Shown: piece after piece, positions 8,836-18,216 of the stretch
Layout of the letters: each line of letters opens with the position of its first letter
How positions within the stretch are numbered: position 1 is the first letter of the stretch
NCBI RefSeq assembly: GCF_001429505.1
Contig: NZ_LMJW01000019.1
Location: 194-64,193 of the forward strand
Length of the DNA stretch: 64,000 nt
DNA from: Allobosea sp. Root483D1
GTDB taxonomy: Bacteria > Pseudomonadota > Alphaproteobacteria > Rhizobiales > Beijerinckiaceae
Direction: 5' to 3'
Notes under the pieces: model-generated
Databases searched by the model: none
The model's input: the letters and a program-made list of their open reading frames with translations, nothing else
Told to the model about the DNA's origin: nothing
Position numbers and translations under genes: made by a program

Positions 8836-9654
8836 TCAGATCTTTCCCGGCGCGGACGGCCAGTTATGGGTTTCCTCGCCGGCGTCCCGGCACCAGCGAT
8901 AGAAGGCGTCGTAGAGCAGCATGCCGGCTTCAAGCTGTGCCAGGTCGTCGCGATACATCCGTGACAGGCCGAGCGAAGCGGCAAGGAAGCCGGCAGCCTG
9001 CGGCACGAGGTCGAGCCTGGCCGTGTCCGCCGCCCGGACGATGGCGGCGAGTTGGTCGAGCGCCGGCGACGCCAGCCCGAACTCCTCGATCATCGTGTCG
9101 AAGCTGCAGCGCTCGCCGCGATGGCTCCAGAACACGCCGTCGATGTCGAACGGCGTCGCCCCGAAGCGGTCGGCAACATCCGCGACCTCCGCAGCCGAGA
9201 CGAACAGGAAGACAGCCTCGCGATCGACGAAGCGGCGGATCAGCCAGGGACAGGCGATGCGATCGACCTTGGGCCGCGCCCGGGTCACCCAGAGCGTCCG
9301 TCCGGTAGCGTCGCGCTTCGGCAGCTTGCTCGTATCGACGAGGAGGCCGCCGGCCTCACGCCAGGCCTCGAAGCCGCCGGTCAGATTCTCAGCCTCGATG
9401 CCCTCATGGCGCAGCCAGGCGGCGGTGCCTTCGCTAAGCTTCTGGCCTCTCTGGCAAATGACGGCAACCTTGCGGCCGGCATAGGCGCCGGCCCAGGCGG
9501 CGACGTCGCGATGGCTGCGCCGTTCCGAGGCCGGCAGCAGGCGCGGCTCGGCGGCGACGTCCTCGTCGATGCGGACATCGATCAGGACAGGCGCATCGGG
9601 CAGGCCGACGAGCCGGGACAATTGTGCAGGCGTGATCTGGATATTGGAAGACAT
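8836..9654 (-). CDS. chrB: Rhodanese-ChrB fusion, chromate resistance
   Basis: A 272-residue two-domain protein. Residues 1-105 are a rhodanese domain (VLIDVRIDED start, active-site loop VICQRGQKLSEG with the Cys, then NLTGGFEAWREAGG). Residues 115-272 match the C-terminal ChrB domain (RPKVDRIACPWLIRRFVD, then FDIDGVFWSHRGERCSFDTM). ChrB acts as chromate-responsive regulator or accessory factor of ChrA in other bacteria; the classical DNA-binding N-terminal part is replaced here by the rhodanese, so direct repression is less likely. First gene of the chrBA operon; its ribosome site lies in a hairpin. Confidence 0.9.
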   Translation of the reverse strand: MSSNIQITPAQLSRLVGLPDAPVLIDVRIDEDVAAEPRLLPASERRSHRDVAAWAGAYAGRKVAVICQRGQKLSEGTAAWLRHEGIEAENLTGGFEAWREAGGLLVDTSKLPKRDATGRTLWVTRARPKVDRIACPWLIRRFVDREAVFLFVSAAEVADVADRFGATPFDIDGVFWSHRGERCSFDTMIEEFGLASPALDQLAAIVRAADTARLDLVPQAAGFLAASLGLSRMYRDDLAQLEAGMLLYDAFYRWCRDAGEETHNWPSAPGKI

Positions 9655-9656
9655 GA

Positions 9657-9687
9657 GCGTCCATCCTTGAGCAAGGAGTGTGGACGC
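9657..9687 (-). promoter_or_regulatory. Hairpin covering the chrB ribosome site
   Basis: On the minus-strand transcript a 7-bp stem (GCGTCCA/TGGACGC) continues as a 5-bp stem (TCCTT/AAGGA) with a 3-base bulge and a 4-base loop. The AAGGA arm is the Shine-Dalgarno sequence about nine bases before the ATG at 9654, so folding would hide it. The structure is seen; regulation is inferred. Confidence 0.6.
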
Positions 9688-9804
9688 GATCCTTGGGCTG
9701 ACGCCTCACGGGGCGGTCGCGATAAGCCCCTGCGAAGAGTTTAGATCACTACGCCGAGGCAGGGTCAACAATCGCTCGCGTCCCTCTTATTGGAGTAAAC
9801 GCGG

Positions 9805-9912
9805 GTCGTCCCGGGCGACCGAAGGGAGACCCGGGACCCATTCCGGAACCTTTTCGGAAAGGCTCCGGAATGGATCCCGGATCGGCGCCGCTTCGCGGCT
9901 TTCCGGGATGAC
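9805..9912. repeat. Dispersed palindromic repeat, copy 2
   Basis: GTCGTCCCGGG ... CCCGGGACCCATTCCGG, then CTCCGGAATGG ... CCGGGATGAC. Same nested arms as the element at 1601. It fills most of the 323-base gap between chrB and the CorC-like gene; the rest of that gap holds the chrB leader and nothing else recognised. Confidence 0.85.
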
Positions 9913-9977
9913 ACTGTGATAGATGTCGAAGCCTAACCTCTTTTCGGCCAAGCCTCAGGGTTAGAGCTGCAAGCGTA

Positions 9978-11255
9978 TCAATCGATCCGGCTGACCAGCA
10001 GCTTGTCGATCCGCCTGCCGTCGAGATCGACCACCTCGAAGCGCCAATGGCCCTTTTCGAAGCTCTCGCCGACATTGGGCAGCCGGTTCATCTCGGCCAG
10101 CACGAAACCGGCAACGGTCTGGTAGTCGGCGTCGCGCGGCACATGGATACCGAGCTCATGCGAGAACTCGTCGACCTGCATCCAGCCGGCGACCAGGAAG
10201 GAGCCGTCGGCACGGGTGACGATCGCCGGCTCCTCCTCGTCCTCGTCCTGGAAGGCTCCCGTGATCGCCTCGAGCACGTCGCTCGAGGTGATGATCCCCT
10301 CGAAATGGCCGTATTCGTCAAAGACCAGCGCGAGATGGACATTGGAAGCGCGGATCGCGCGCAACACGTCGAGAGCACCGCTGGTGTCCAGCACCACCGG
10401 CGCCTCGTGCACGAGACTGCGCAGATCGCGGCCGTCGCCGTCCGAGAGCGCATCGAACATGTCCTTGACGGTGACCACGCCGATGATCGAATCGGCCTCG
10501 CCGTCCTGCACCGGCAGGCGCGAGCGCTTCGTGGCGCGGACCTGGATCTTGATCTCGTCGGTCGTGTCGGCGAGATCGATCACCTCGACCTCGCGCCGGG
10601 GTGTCATCAGCGCCCGGGCCGAGCGGTCGGCGAAGCGCATCACCCCGGAGATCATCTCGCGCTCGTCGCGCTCCAGAACGCCGGCATTCTCGGCCTCGGC
10701 GATGATGGTGCGGACCTCTTCCTCGGTGACCGTCTCTTCCGACTCGCCCTTTTGGCCGAGCAGGGCCAGCACCAGCTTGCCCGACGCGTCGAGCAGCCAG
10801 ACCAGCGGCGAGGCGACCTTCGCCAGCACCACCATCGCCGGAGCGACGCGCGCGGCGACGCGCTCTGGATCGCGCAACGCAATCTGCTTCGGCACCAGTT
10901 CGCCGACGATCAGCGAGAGATAGGTGATGAGGACGACGACGGTTCCGACGCCGAGCGTATCGGCCATGGCATTCGAGAATCCGTGCGTACCGAGCCATTC
11001 CGACAGGCGTGCCCCGAGCGTGGCGCCCGAAAAGGCACCGGAGAGCACCCCGACCAGGGTGATGCCGATCTGGACGCTGGAGAGGAAGCGGCCCGGGTTG
11101 TCGGCGAGCTTGATCGCCTTCGCGGCCCCTTTGCTGCCTCGATCGCTGAGGACTTTCAGCCGTGCCGGCCGGGAAGAAACGACCGCGAGTTCCGACATGG
11201 CGAGCACACCGTTGATGACGGTGAGGACGACGACGATCAATATCTCGGTTAACAA
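9978..11255 (-). CDS. CNNM/CorC-type membrane protein with CBS domains
   Basis: A 425-residue member of the hemolysin C/TlyC-like family. Residues 1-190 are the DUF21/CNNM transmembrane domain (MSELAVVSSRPARLKVL near the start), 200-325 a pair of CBS domains (TPRREVEVIDL, GVVTVKDMFDAL, IITSSDVLEAITG) and 335-425 the CorC_HlyC C-terminal domain (VAGWMQVDEFSHELG). The family is linked to Mg2+/Co2+ transport or tolerance; the old hemolysin name is misleading. The frame opens with TTG and no good ribosome site is visible, so the exact start is uncertain. Confidence 0.92.
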   Translation of the reverse strand: MLTEILIVVVLTVINGVLAMSELAVVSSRPARLKVLSDRGSKGAAKAIKLADNPGRFLSSVQIGITLVGVLSGAFSGATLGARLSEWLGTHGFSNAMADTLGVGTVVVLITYLSLIVGELVPKQIALRDPERVAARVAPAMVVLAKVASPLVWLLDASGKLVLALLGQKGESEETVTEEEVRTIIAEAENAGVLERDEREMISGVMRFADRSARALMTPRREVEVIDLADTTDEIKIQVRATKRSRLPVQDGEADSIIGVVTVKDMFDALSDGDGRDLRSLVHEAPVVLDTSGALDVLRAIRASNVHLALVFDEYGHFEGIITSSDVLEAITGAFQDEDEEEPAIVTRADGSFLVAGWMQVDEFSHELGIHVPRDADYQTVAGFVLAEMNRLPNVGESFEKGHWRFEVVDLDGRRIDKLLVSRID

Positions 11256-11348
11256 AACCGGCTCGAAAACTGCAGGGCCGCACTCTGTATCGGTCTGCTT
11301 CTGAGCCGCTTATAACGCATTGACGGCCGAACGCGATGGGAGAAGGCG

Positions 11349-11972
11349 ATGCCCCAGGACGATTCCGATCAACGCGATCCCCGCCAGCTCGCGCCGGCGA
11401 CTCAGCGCAACCGCGAACCGATTCTCGCCGTGCTGCGTGAGGTGCTGCCGGCGCAGGGGCAAATTCTCGAGATCGCCAGCGGCTCCGGCGAGCACGCCAT
11501 CCATTTCGCCGCCGCCTTCCCGGGCCTGACCTTCCAGCCAAGCGACCCCGATCCGGCCGCGCTCGCCAGCATCGATGCCTGGGCTGGCGAGAGCGCGCTG
11601 CCGAATCTGCGCCCGGCCATCCGGCTCGATGCGACCGCGCCGCGCTGGCCGGTCACGGAGGCCGACGCGATCCTGTGCATCAACATGATCCACATCTCGC
11701 CCTGGGCGGCGACCGAGGGGCTGATCCGGCACGCGGCGCAGCTATTGCCGGCGGGCGGGCCGCTCTATCTCTACGGCCCCTACCGCCAGAGCGACGTGCC
11801 CCTGGCGGCGAGCAACGCCGTCTTCGACGACAGCCTGCGCCGGCGCAATCCGAAATGGGGCCTGCGCGAGCTCGACGCCGTGGCCGAATTGGCGAGGGCT
11901 GCCCGCTTCGGCGCGCCGCGAGTGACGGCGATGCCGGCGAACAATCTCAGCGTGGTGTTTCGCCGGATGTGA
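11349..11972 (+). CDS. DUF938 SAM-dependent methyltransferase-like protein
   Basis: A 207-residue protein of the DUF938 family. The SAM-binding motif is visible as ILEIASGSGEHAIHFA (about residues 40-55) followed by FQPSDPDPAAL, and the conserved INMIHISPWAAT segment is intact. Near the end WGLRELDAVAELA is typical. Members are class I methyltransferase-fold proteins without a defined substrate. Divergent from the CorC-like gene and convergent with the SH3 gene. Confidence 0.9.
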   Translation: MPQDDSDQRDPRQLAPATQRNREPILAVLREVLPAQGQILEIASGSGEHAIHFAAAFPGLTFQPSDPDPAALASIDAWAGESALPNLRPAIRLDATAPRWPVTEADAILCINMIHISPWAATEGLIRHAAQLLPAGGPLYLYGPYRQSDVPLAASNAVFDDSLRRRNPKWGLRELDAVAELARAARFGAPRVTAMPANNLSVVFRRM

Positions 11973-11976
11973 TCGT

Positions 11977-12654
11977 TCACCCGCCGTCGCAGCTGGTTTC
12001 CTGCGTCGCGCAGATGCGGTCGAGCCAGGCGCGGAAGCGGCCGACCTCTGCTCCTGCCTTGGCAGCGGGCTTGATCTCGACGCCGGAGAGGGCCTCGCTG
12101 CCCGCCGGCAGGCCGTACTCGACCAGCACCCATTTGCCGCTGCAGCCGAGAAGTCGGCCGTTCTGGACGAAGGCGTCGCCGTCGAAGCTCGCTCCGTCCT
12201 GGCCGGAGAGCACGGCCGGAGCCTTGGCGTCCGGGCGTTGCCGGCCGGCGGCGGCCTGCGACTTCACGGTCAGCTTGCGCCCGCTCACCCAGCCCGAGCC
12301 CTTGAACATCGGCCGCGACGCGGCGTCGGTCAGCATCTCGTTGTCGCGGGCCTTGGCGATCCTGAACCAGCCATTGGCGCCGGCGCTGACCTCGACCTCG
12401 ACCATGGCGCGCACCGGCGGATCGTCGCGGCTGAGCTTCACCGGCGGCAGCGTGCCGACCACCTTGTGATTGGTACCCGGTCCGGCGCGGACATTGAGCC
12501 CCTCCGGATCAGTCTCGCTGACGAAGGCACCGAATGTGCAGGCGACCTGCCCGGCCGGCGCTGGCGCCACGCTTTCCGACTGCGCCCGCGCCACCGGCGC
12601 AGAGAGCAGCAGAGCAGCCGTCAGGCTGGCTGTGAGGATCTCACGACGCTGCAT
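11977..12654 (-). CDS. Secreted protein with bacterial SH3 domain
   Basis: A 225-residue exported protein: Arg-rich signal peptide (QRREILTASLTAALLLSA, cleavage after AQ near residue 25), then an SH3b-like module with the hallmark GLNVRAGPGTNHKVVGTLPP (residues about 53-72) and a second beta-rich region. Bacterial SH3 modules bind cell-wall peptides. The final Cys pair in RICATQETSC may form a disulfide. Its start overlaps the end of the next upstream gene by 14 bases, so the two are translationally coupled. Confidence 0.85.
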   Translation of the reverse strand: MQRREILTASLTAALLLSAPVARAQSESVAPAPAGQVACTFGAFVSETDPEGLNVRAGPGTNHKVVGTLPPVKLSRDDPPVRAMVEVEVSAGANGWFRIAKARDNEMLTDAASRPMFKGSGWVSGRKLTVKSQAAAGRQRPDAKAPAVLSGQDGASFDGDAFVQNGRLLGCSGKWVLVEYGLPAGSEALSGVEIKPAAKAGAEVGRFRAWLDRICATQETSCDGG

Positions 12655-13585
12655 TGACCAGCACGTAGTAGAAGGCGTTGGGTTTCCCGACAGCCTTCAG
12701 GAAGATCGGGTAGCGGTTCTTCGGAACCGTCTGGCAGCCGGCCGACCAAGTATTGGGTTCGAGCACATTGTCCGCCCCGCCGCGGTGGATGTACATGCTG
12801 GTCCCCGCCCCCGACGGGTCGATCCGGCTCTTGTCATCCTGGGTGAAGCGGCCATCGCCGTCGGTGTCGCGCTCGGCGATCTGCGTGGTCTTGACCTGGA
12901 AAGCCCGGTCGCCGAGGAAGCCGCCCTTCTTCTCGAAATACTGGTAGGTGCCCTCGGTCAGGCGGCCGGCATCCTTGATGCCGTCCTTGTTGATGTCGAC
13001 GCCATCCGCCTTCTTGAACGCGACGCCCTTGTAGCGCTTGTCGCCGCTGCCGGCGCGCTGCGAATACTGCGCGCCCGGCTCGGTACAGATCGGAAAGCTC
13101 GTGAGCTCGCGGAAGCGCCCGGTCCGGCGCATCACCACGACGAGGTCGTCATAGGAGCCTTTGCCGTGCTTGGCGATCGTGCTGCTCTCCTTGCGTAGCG
13201 CCAGCAGGACGAGGCGGCCAAAGCGGAGGTCGAAGCGCGCATCGGTCGAGCCGAACCGCCAGAAGATCGCCGAATAGGAATCGAAGGCCTGCTTCGGCGT
13301 GCGAAATTGCGGGCGGTCGGCGGAAGGGCGGCGGAAACGGGCGTCGAGGATCTCGCTGTAGAAGTCGCGCCATTCCCGTATCGCCCGTAGCCGCGTCTCG
13401 GCGGCCGGGCTGAGATTGACTTCGACGACCCGCCAGAAGAAGTCCTGCAGGCCAGGGGGCACCGCCTCGACGATGTCGCGCCAGCGCGAGAAGGCGATGA
13501 CCTTGTCCTGCCGCAGGCAGCGGTCGAACTGCCGGGCGAAATTGGCGAAATCGAGTTCGGCGAGGTCCGGGCGGCGGGCGCTCAT
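12641..13585 (-). CDS. Unknown protein with EF-hand-like loops and SAGCQ motif
   Basis: A 314-residue protein without a signal peptide. The first 150 residues are helical and unrecognised. Two acidic loops of calcium-binding (EF-hand/dockerin) type follow: DINKDGIKDAG and DTDGDGRFTQDD. Near the C-terminus TWSAGCQTVPKNRYPIF resembles the S-x-GC-Q catalytic-like segment of L,D-transpeptidase-related and phage-associated proteins. The 14-base overlap with the secreted SH3 gene suggests a joint cell-envelope role. The catalytic assignment is only a motif-level inference. Confidence 0.75.
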   Translation of the reverse strand: MSARRPDLAELDFANFARQFDRCLRQDKVIAFSRWRDIVEAVPPGLQDFFWRVVEVNLSPAAETRLRAIREWRDFYSEILDARFRRPSADRPQFRTPKQAFDSYSAIFWRFGSTDARFDLRFGRLVLLALRKESSTIAKHGKGSYDDLVVVMRRTGRFRELTSFPICTEPGAQYSQRAGSGDKRYKGVAFKKADGVDINKDGIKDAGRLTEGTYQYFEKKGGFLGDRAFQVKTTQIAERDTDGDGRFTQDDKSRIDPSGAGTSMYIHRGGADNVLEPNTWSAGCQTVPKNRYPIFLKAVGKPNAFYYVLVNAAS

Positions 13586-13793
13586 GCCTCACCGTCCGGT
13601 CGTTGGAGCGGGCGCATCAAACCCTCCACACAGCGCGCTTTCCGTTCGGCTGGCTCAGCTGAACGACCAGAACTGGCGCAAAGTCACAATGCTCTGCGTC
13701 ATCGGCATGACCATAAGGCAACGCCGCCCAAAGGTCAGGCGGCGAGCAACCGGTCCATCAGCAGCTTGCGGGTGTCTGAGGCGTTTTCGCCGA

Positions 13794-14375
13794 TCAGAGC
13801 ACCATCGGCAGCACGAAGAAGCCGCCGATGACCACCACCGCCAGCGCCAGCGCCGTCATCGGCAGGTGCTTCTCGATGAAGATGCGGATGTCGTCGCCAT
13901 AATAGCGCAACGCCACCGCGATCATCGCGAAGAAGGTGACGCGCGAGATCACCATGCCGAGCGTGAACTTCCAGATGTCGAAATGCAGGAAGCCGGACAT
14001 GATCGTGACGATCTTGAACGGGATCGGGGTCAGGCCCTTGGTCAGCAGCACCCAGAACCAGTAGTCCTGCGAGGTGTGGATCAGGTGGGCCGCCTTCTCC
14101 TGCAGGCCATAGATGCCGATCAGCCAGGCGCCGACCGATTCATAGAGGAGCGCGCCGATCGCATAGCCGAGATAGCCACCGGTGACGGCGCCGAGCGAGC
14201 AGACGCCGGCATAGAACCAGGCACGATCGGGCCTGGCGATGCACATCGGAATCAGCAGCGGGATCGGCGGCAGCGGGCTCACCGAGCTTTCGACGAAGGT
14301 GATGGCGAAGAGCAGCCAGGGAGCACCGGGATGGGACGCATAGGAAACGCACCAGTCGTAAGCACGCTTGAGCAT
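13794..14375 (-). CDS. YqaA/DedA-family membrane protein
   Basis: A 193-residue SNARE-associated (VTT/DedA) type membrane protein with five to six hydrophobic segments. Family marks are FVESSVSPLPPIPLLIPM, a re-entrant region GLTPIPFKIVTIMSGF and a closing transmembrane helix. Relatives flip lipids such as undecaprenyl phosphate or help envelope homeostasis; YqaA itself is uncharacterised. Start taken at MLKRAYDW, not at the longer frame, because homologs begin there. Confidence 0.87.
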   Translation of the reverse strand: MLKRAYDWCVSYASHPGAPWLLFAITFVESSVSPLPPIPLLIPMCIARPDRAWFYAGVCSLGAVTGGYLGYAIGALLYESVGAWLIGIYGLQEKAAHLIHTSQDYWFWVLLTKGLTPIPFKIVTIMSGFLHFDIWKFTLGMVISRVTFFAMIAVALRYYGDDIRIFIEKHLPMTALALAVVVIGGFFVLPMVL

Positions 14376-14540
14376 GAAGGGGAAACCGTTCCTGGGTTCT
14401 CGCGCCGGTTGCAGGGCTGCCCTGCGTCCCATGCATTAATCTATCTGGCGCGGTCAGGCCAGAAATCTCTTGGGCTAGAGTCAATTGCGCAGATGGGCGT
14501 CAACAGCACGACGCTTTCGTGACGAGATTGCGGGAGCGGC

Positions 14541-17369
14541 TCAGGCGAGCCGCTCCAGCGCCTCCCTGATCTTGAGCTTGCGGGCTTCGGCCGCCGCCTT
14601 GCGCTCGCGATTCTCCTCGACGATCTCCTCCGGCGCGCGCGCCATGAAGTCGGGATTGCCGAGCTTGCGCTCGACCGCGACGATGTCCTGGTCGAGCTTG
14701 GCGAGCTCCTTGTTGAGGCGCGCCCGCTCGGCATCGAGATCGATGATCCCCGCCAGCGGCAGCGCCGCGACCTCGCCGCGCACGATGATCTGCGCCGACT
14801 GGCCAGGCGCCTGCTCGGCGAACTCGATCGCGGAGAGCCGGGCCAGCCGCTCGATCATCGGCGCCCAGGCCTCGACCGCGGCCCTGGTCGCCGCACTCGC
14901 CTTGACCAGCACCAGCGGCACCTGCGTCCCGCCCGGCACGTTCGTCTCGGAGCGGATCGAGCGGATGTCGGAGATGAGATCGACGACGAAGCCGATCTCG
15001 GCCTCGGCCGCCTCATCAACGAGCGCGGAGAGTTCGGGCCAGCGCGTCAGGCAGACCAGGCCCGCCTCCCCGGCCGGCACGACGCGCGATGCGCCGGCAT
15101 TGGCCTTCTGCGCCCAGAGCTCCTCGGTCAGGAACGGCATGAACGGGTGCAGCAGCTGGCAGATCAGGTCGATGACATGGGCGACGGTCGCCTGCGTCTC
15201 CGCCCGCGCCGCGGTACCGGCAGCGTCCAGTTCCTCGGCCTGCAGCACCGGCTTCGACAGTTCGAGATACCAGTCGCAGAACTGGCCCCAGACGAAGCGA
15301 TAGGCCGAATCCGCCGCCTCGTTGAACTTGAAGTCCGCGATCCCTGCAGCGACCGCATCGGCCGTGCGCGCCGCCTCGGAGAGGATCCAGCGGTTGAGCG
15401 GCAGCTTGACCGCCGCCGGGTCGAACCCCTCGGCTCGCAGGCAGCCATTGATCTCGGCGAAGCGCGCCGCGTTCCAGATCTTGGTCGCGAAGTTGCGATA
15501 GCCCTCGACACGTGAGGTCGCGAGCTTGATGTCACGGCCCTGCGCCGCCATCGCCGCGAAGGTGAAGCGCAGCGCATCCGCGCCATAGGTGTCGATGAGC
15601 ACCAGCGGGTCGATGACGTTGCCTTTCGACTTCGACATCTTCGCGCCCTTCTCGTCGCGAACCATCGCGTGGAGATAGACGTCGCGGAACGGCACCTCGT
15701 CCATGAAGTTGAGGCCCATCATCATCATCCGGGCGACCCAGAAGAAGATGATGTCGAAGCCGGTGACCAAGGTCGCGGTCGGGTAGTAGCGCTTCAGCTC
15801 CGGCGTCTCCTCCGGCCAGCCAAGAGTCGAGAACGGCCACAGGGCGGACGAGAACCAGGTGTCGAGCACGTCGTCGTCGCGCCTGAGCGCGACCGGCCCG
15901 CCATAATGGCCAAGCGCCAGCGCCTGCGCGCCGGCTTCCGTTTCGGCGACGAAGCATTCGCCGTCCGGCCCGTACCAGGCCGGGATCTGGTGACCCCACC
16001 AGAGCTGGCGCGAGACGCACCAGGGCTCGATGTTCTCGAGCCAGTCATTATAGGTCTTGGTCCAGCTTTCCGGCGTGATCCGGGTCCTGCCGTCCTTGAC
16101 GGCCGCCAGCGCGCGGTCGGCCAGCGGCTTGACGTCGACATACCACTGGTCGGTCAGCCAGGGCTCGATCACCACGTCCGAGCGGTCGCCATGCGGCACG
16201 GTGTGGGTGTTCGGCTCGACCTTGCGCAGCAGCCCGCGCGCCTCCATCAGCCCGACCACGGCCTTGCGCGCGGCGAAACGGTCGAGGCCGTCGAGCGCCA
16301 GCGTCTCGCGCTCGGGCGCCGTGCCTTCCAGGAAGTCGGCATTATCCTGAATCAGGATGCGAGCTTCGCCGTCCAGGATGTTGACGACCCTGAGGGAATT
16401 GCGCTTGCCGACGTCGAAGTCGTTGAAGTCGTGCGCCGGGGTGATCTTGACCGCGCCGGTGCCCTTCTCCGGGTCGGCATAGTCGTCGCCGAAGATCGGG
16501 ATGACGCGCTTGACCAGCGGCAGGACGGCGCTCCTGCCGATCAGCCCCTTGAGCGTCTCGTTCTCGGGGTGCACCGCGACGCCGGTATCGCCCAGCATCG
16601 TCTCCGGCCGGGTGGTCGCGACGGAGATATAGGTCGAGGCGTCCTCCGGATCGTAGGTGGCGCCCTCGATCGGATAGTCGAAATAATAGAGATGTCCGCT
16701 CGGGTCCTTGGCGAGCGCCTTCTCCAGCTTGGCGGCGTCGAACGCCTCCTCGCCGCCGCGCTGCCATTTGAACGAGCCGGTCTTCTCGAGCTGCAGCACC
16801 TCGATGTCCGAGATCGCGGTCTGGAATTTCGGATCCCAGTTCACCAGCCGCTTGGCGCGGTAGATCAGCCCCTGCCGGTGCAGACCGACGAAGACCTTGA
16901 GCACGGCGGCCGAGAGCCCCTCGTCCATGGTGAAGCGCTCGCGCGACCAGTCGCAGGAGGCGCCGAGGCGCTTGAGCTGGTTGACGATCGTCCCGCCAGA
17001 CTCGGCCTTCCACTTCCAGACCTCAGCCAGGAAGGCCTCGCGGCCCATCGTGCGCCGGTCGGTCTTGTTCTCGGCCGCGAGCTTGCGCTCGACAACCATC
17101 TGGGTCGCGATGCCGGCATGGTCGGTGCCGGGCTGCCAGAGCACGTCCTTGCCGCGCAGGCGCTCGAAGCGACAGAGCACGTCCTGCAGCGTATTGTTGA
17201 GCGCGTGGCCCATATGCAGCGAGCCGGTGACGTTCGGCGGTGGGATCACGATGCAATAGGGCTCGGCCCCGGGCGCGGCTCCGCGGCCCGCCTTGAAGGC
17301 GTCCGCCTCCTCCCAGGCCTTGCTGATGCGCGCCTCGACGGCGGCCGGCTCGAATGTCTTGTCCATCAT
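14541..17369 (-). CDS. valS: Valyl-tRNA synthetase
   Basis: A 942-residue class I synthetase charging tRNA-Val. The HIGH box appears as PPPNVTGSLHMGHALNNT near residue 45, the KMSKS loop as KGAKMSKSKGN near residue 540. Between them is the CP1 editing domain that hydrolyses Thr-tRNA-Val. The C-terminal anticodon domain is followed by a coiled-coil arm (about 880-942). Two adjacent ATG codons (17369 and 17366) are possible starts. In many alphaproteobacteria valS is near popZ and tolC; here dps and a split-barrel gene intervene. Confidence 0.98.
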   Translation of the reverse strand: MMDKTFEPAAVEARISKAWEEADAFKAGRGAAPGAEPYCIVIPPPNVTGSLHMGHALNNTLQDVLCRFERLRGKDVLWQPGTDHAGIATQMVVERKLAAENKTDRRTMGREAFLAEVWKWKAESGGTIVNQLKRLGASCDWSRERFTMDEGLSAAVLKVFVGLHRQGLIYRAKRLVNWDPKFQTAISDIEVLQLEKTGSFKWQRGGEEAFDAAKLEKALAKDPSGHLYYFDYPIEGATYDPEDASTYISVATTRPETMLGDTGVAVHPENETLKGLIGRSAVLPLVKRVIPIFGDDYADPEKGTGAVKITPAHDFNDFDVGKRNSLRVVNILDGEARILIQDNADFLEGTAPERETLALDGLDRFAARKAVVGLMEARGLLRKVEPNTHTVPHGDRSDVVIEPWLTDQWYVDVKPLADRALAAVKDGRTRITPESWTKTYNDWLENIEPWCVSRQLWWGHQIPAWYGPDGECFVAETEAGAQALALGHYGGPVALRRDDDVLDTWFSSALWPFSTLGWPEETPELKRYYPTATLVTGFDIIFFWVARMMMMGLNFMDEVPFRDVYLHAMVRDEKGAKMSKSKGNVIDPLVLIDTYGADALRFTFAAMAAQGRDIKLATSRVEGYRNFATKIWNAARFAEINGCLRAEGFDPAAVKLPLNRWILSEAARTADAVAAGIADFKFNEAADSAYRFVWGQFCDWYLELSKPVLQAEELDAAGTAARAETQATVAHVIDLICQLLHPFMPFLTEELWAQKANAGASRVVPAGEAGLVCLTRWPELSALVDEAAEAEIGFVVDLISDIRSIRSETNVPGGTQVPLVLVKASAATRAAVEAWAPMIERLARLSAIEFAEQAPGQSAQIIVRGEVAALPLAGIIDLDAERARLNKELAKLDQDIVAVERKLGNPDFMARAPEEIVEENRERKAAAEARKLKIREALERLA

Positions 17370-17615
17370 CGTTTCGCTCGAACGCCAAACGGCCGGGGAA
17401 CCTGCCCCGGCCGCGATATCATTGGCCAAAAGGTCTGCGGTCTTAAGAGCGCATGCAACGGCCTCGCGTCAACGCTTTCGACGCGGGGGCGCCCCGACAG
17501 GCGGGGGTGCTTGAAAATTCCTCGGCCCGCACCGGATGGCGCGGCCACGGAGAACCGGAGCGAAGCGAACCAATGCCATGAGCGCCGGAGACGCCGGCAG
17601 GGTTCGCAAGCGCTC

Positions 17616-18095
17616 TCAGGCGACGTTCGACTCCAGGAACCAGAGCGCCTTGTCGAGCGCCCGCGAATAGCCGGTGAAGATGTCGGCGGTATCGGCATCG
17701 CCGGCCTCATCGGCAGAATCGATCGCCGCGCGGACCGACTTCGCAGCCTCGGCATAACGCTCGATCAGCTCGGCGAGGTGATCCTTCACCGAGACGATGT
17801 CGGTCGGATAAGCCTTGAGCTTGGTTGCGCCGGCGACGATCTGCACCGTGCCGAGCGCGATGCCGCCGAGCTGCGCCACCCGCTCGGCCACCGTGTCGAC
17901 ATGGGTGTCGAGCTCGGTCCGGAACCCGTCGAGCATCTCGTGGATGGCGATGAAGCCCGGCCCCTTCAGGTTCCAGTGCGCCTGCTTGGTGACGAGCGCG
18001 AGATCGATGCCGTCGGCGAGCCGCGCATTGAGCAGCTCGATCATCGTCGTCTTGGTGTTCGACTTCAGGTCGTTGCGGGATTTGAACTTGGCCAT
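17616..18095 (-). CDS. dps: Dps-type DNA-protecting ferritin
   Basis: A 159-residue mini-ferritin. The inter-subunit ferroxidase ligands are visible in [19 protein letters not shown] and in the following HVDTVAER stretch. Dodecamers oxidise Fe2+ with H2O2 and coat DNA in stationary phase. A basic N-terminal tail ([12 protein letters not shown]) fits DNA binding. Start placed at MAKFK, which matches the family length; upstream residues of the long frame cover the intergenic region shared with the divergent split-barrel gene. Confidence 0.96.
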   Translation of the reverse strand: MAKFKSRNDLKSNTKTTMIELLNARLADGIDLALVTKQAHWNLKGPGFIAIHEMLDGFRTELDTHVDTVAERVAQLGGIALGTVQIVAGATKLKAYPTDIVSVKDHLAELIERYAEAAKSVRAAIDSADEAGDADTADIFTGYSRALDKALWFLESNVA

Positions 18096-18216
18096 GGCAA
18101 CCTCGCGCCTCGTGAAGGGCGACCATACCAGCAAAGGAGGCAATTCAGCGACCGCGGCAACGGAACCCCGGCCACGCTTCCGCAGTTGGGAGAGGGACTG
18201 CAGAAGGAGCCGAGAT

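Noticed and set aside
13733..13793. Coding-like run IGENASDTRKLLMDRLLAA on the minus strand just past the DedA gene
   Set aside because: Twenty codons in a different frame from the DedA gene, with no start of their own. Could be a leftover of an older gene end but too short to claim.
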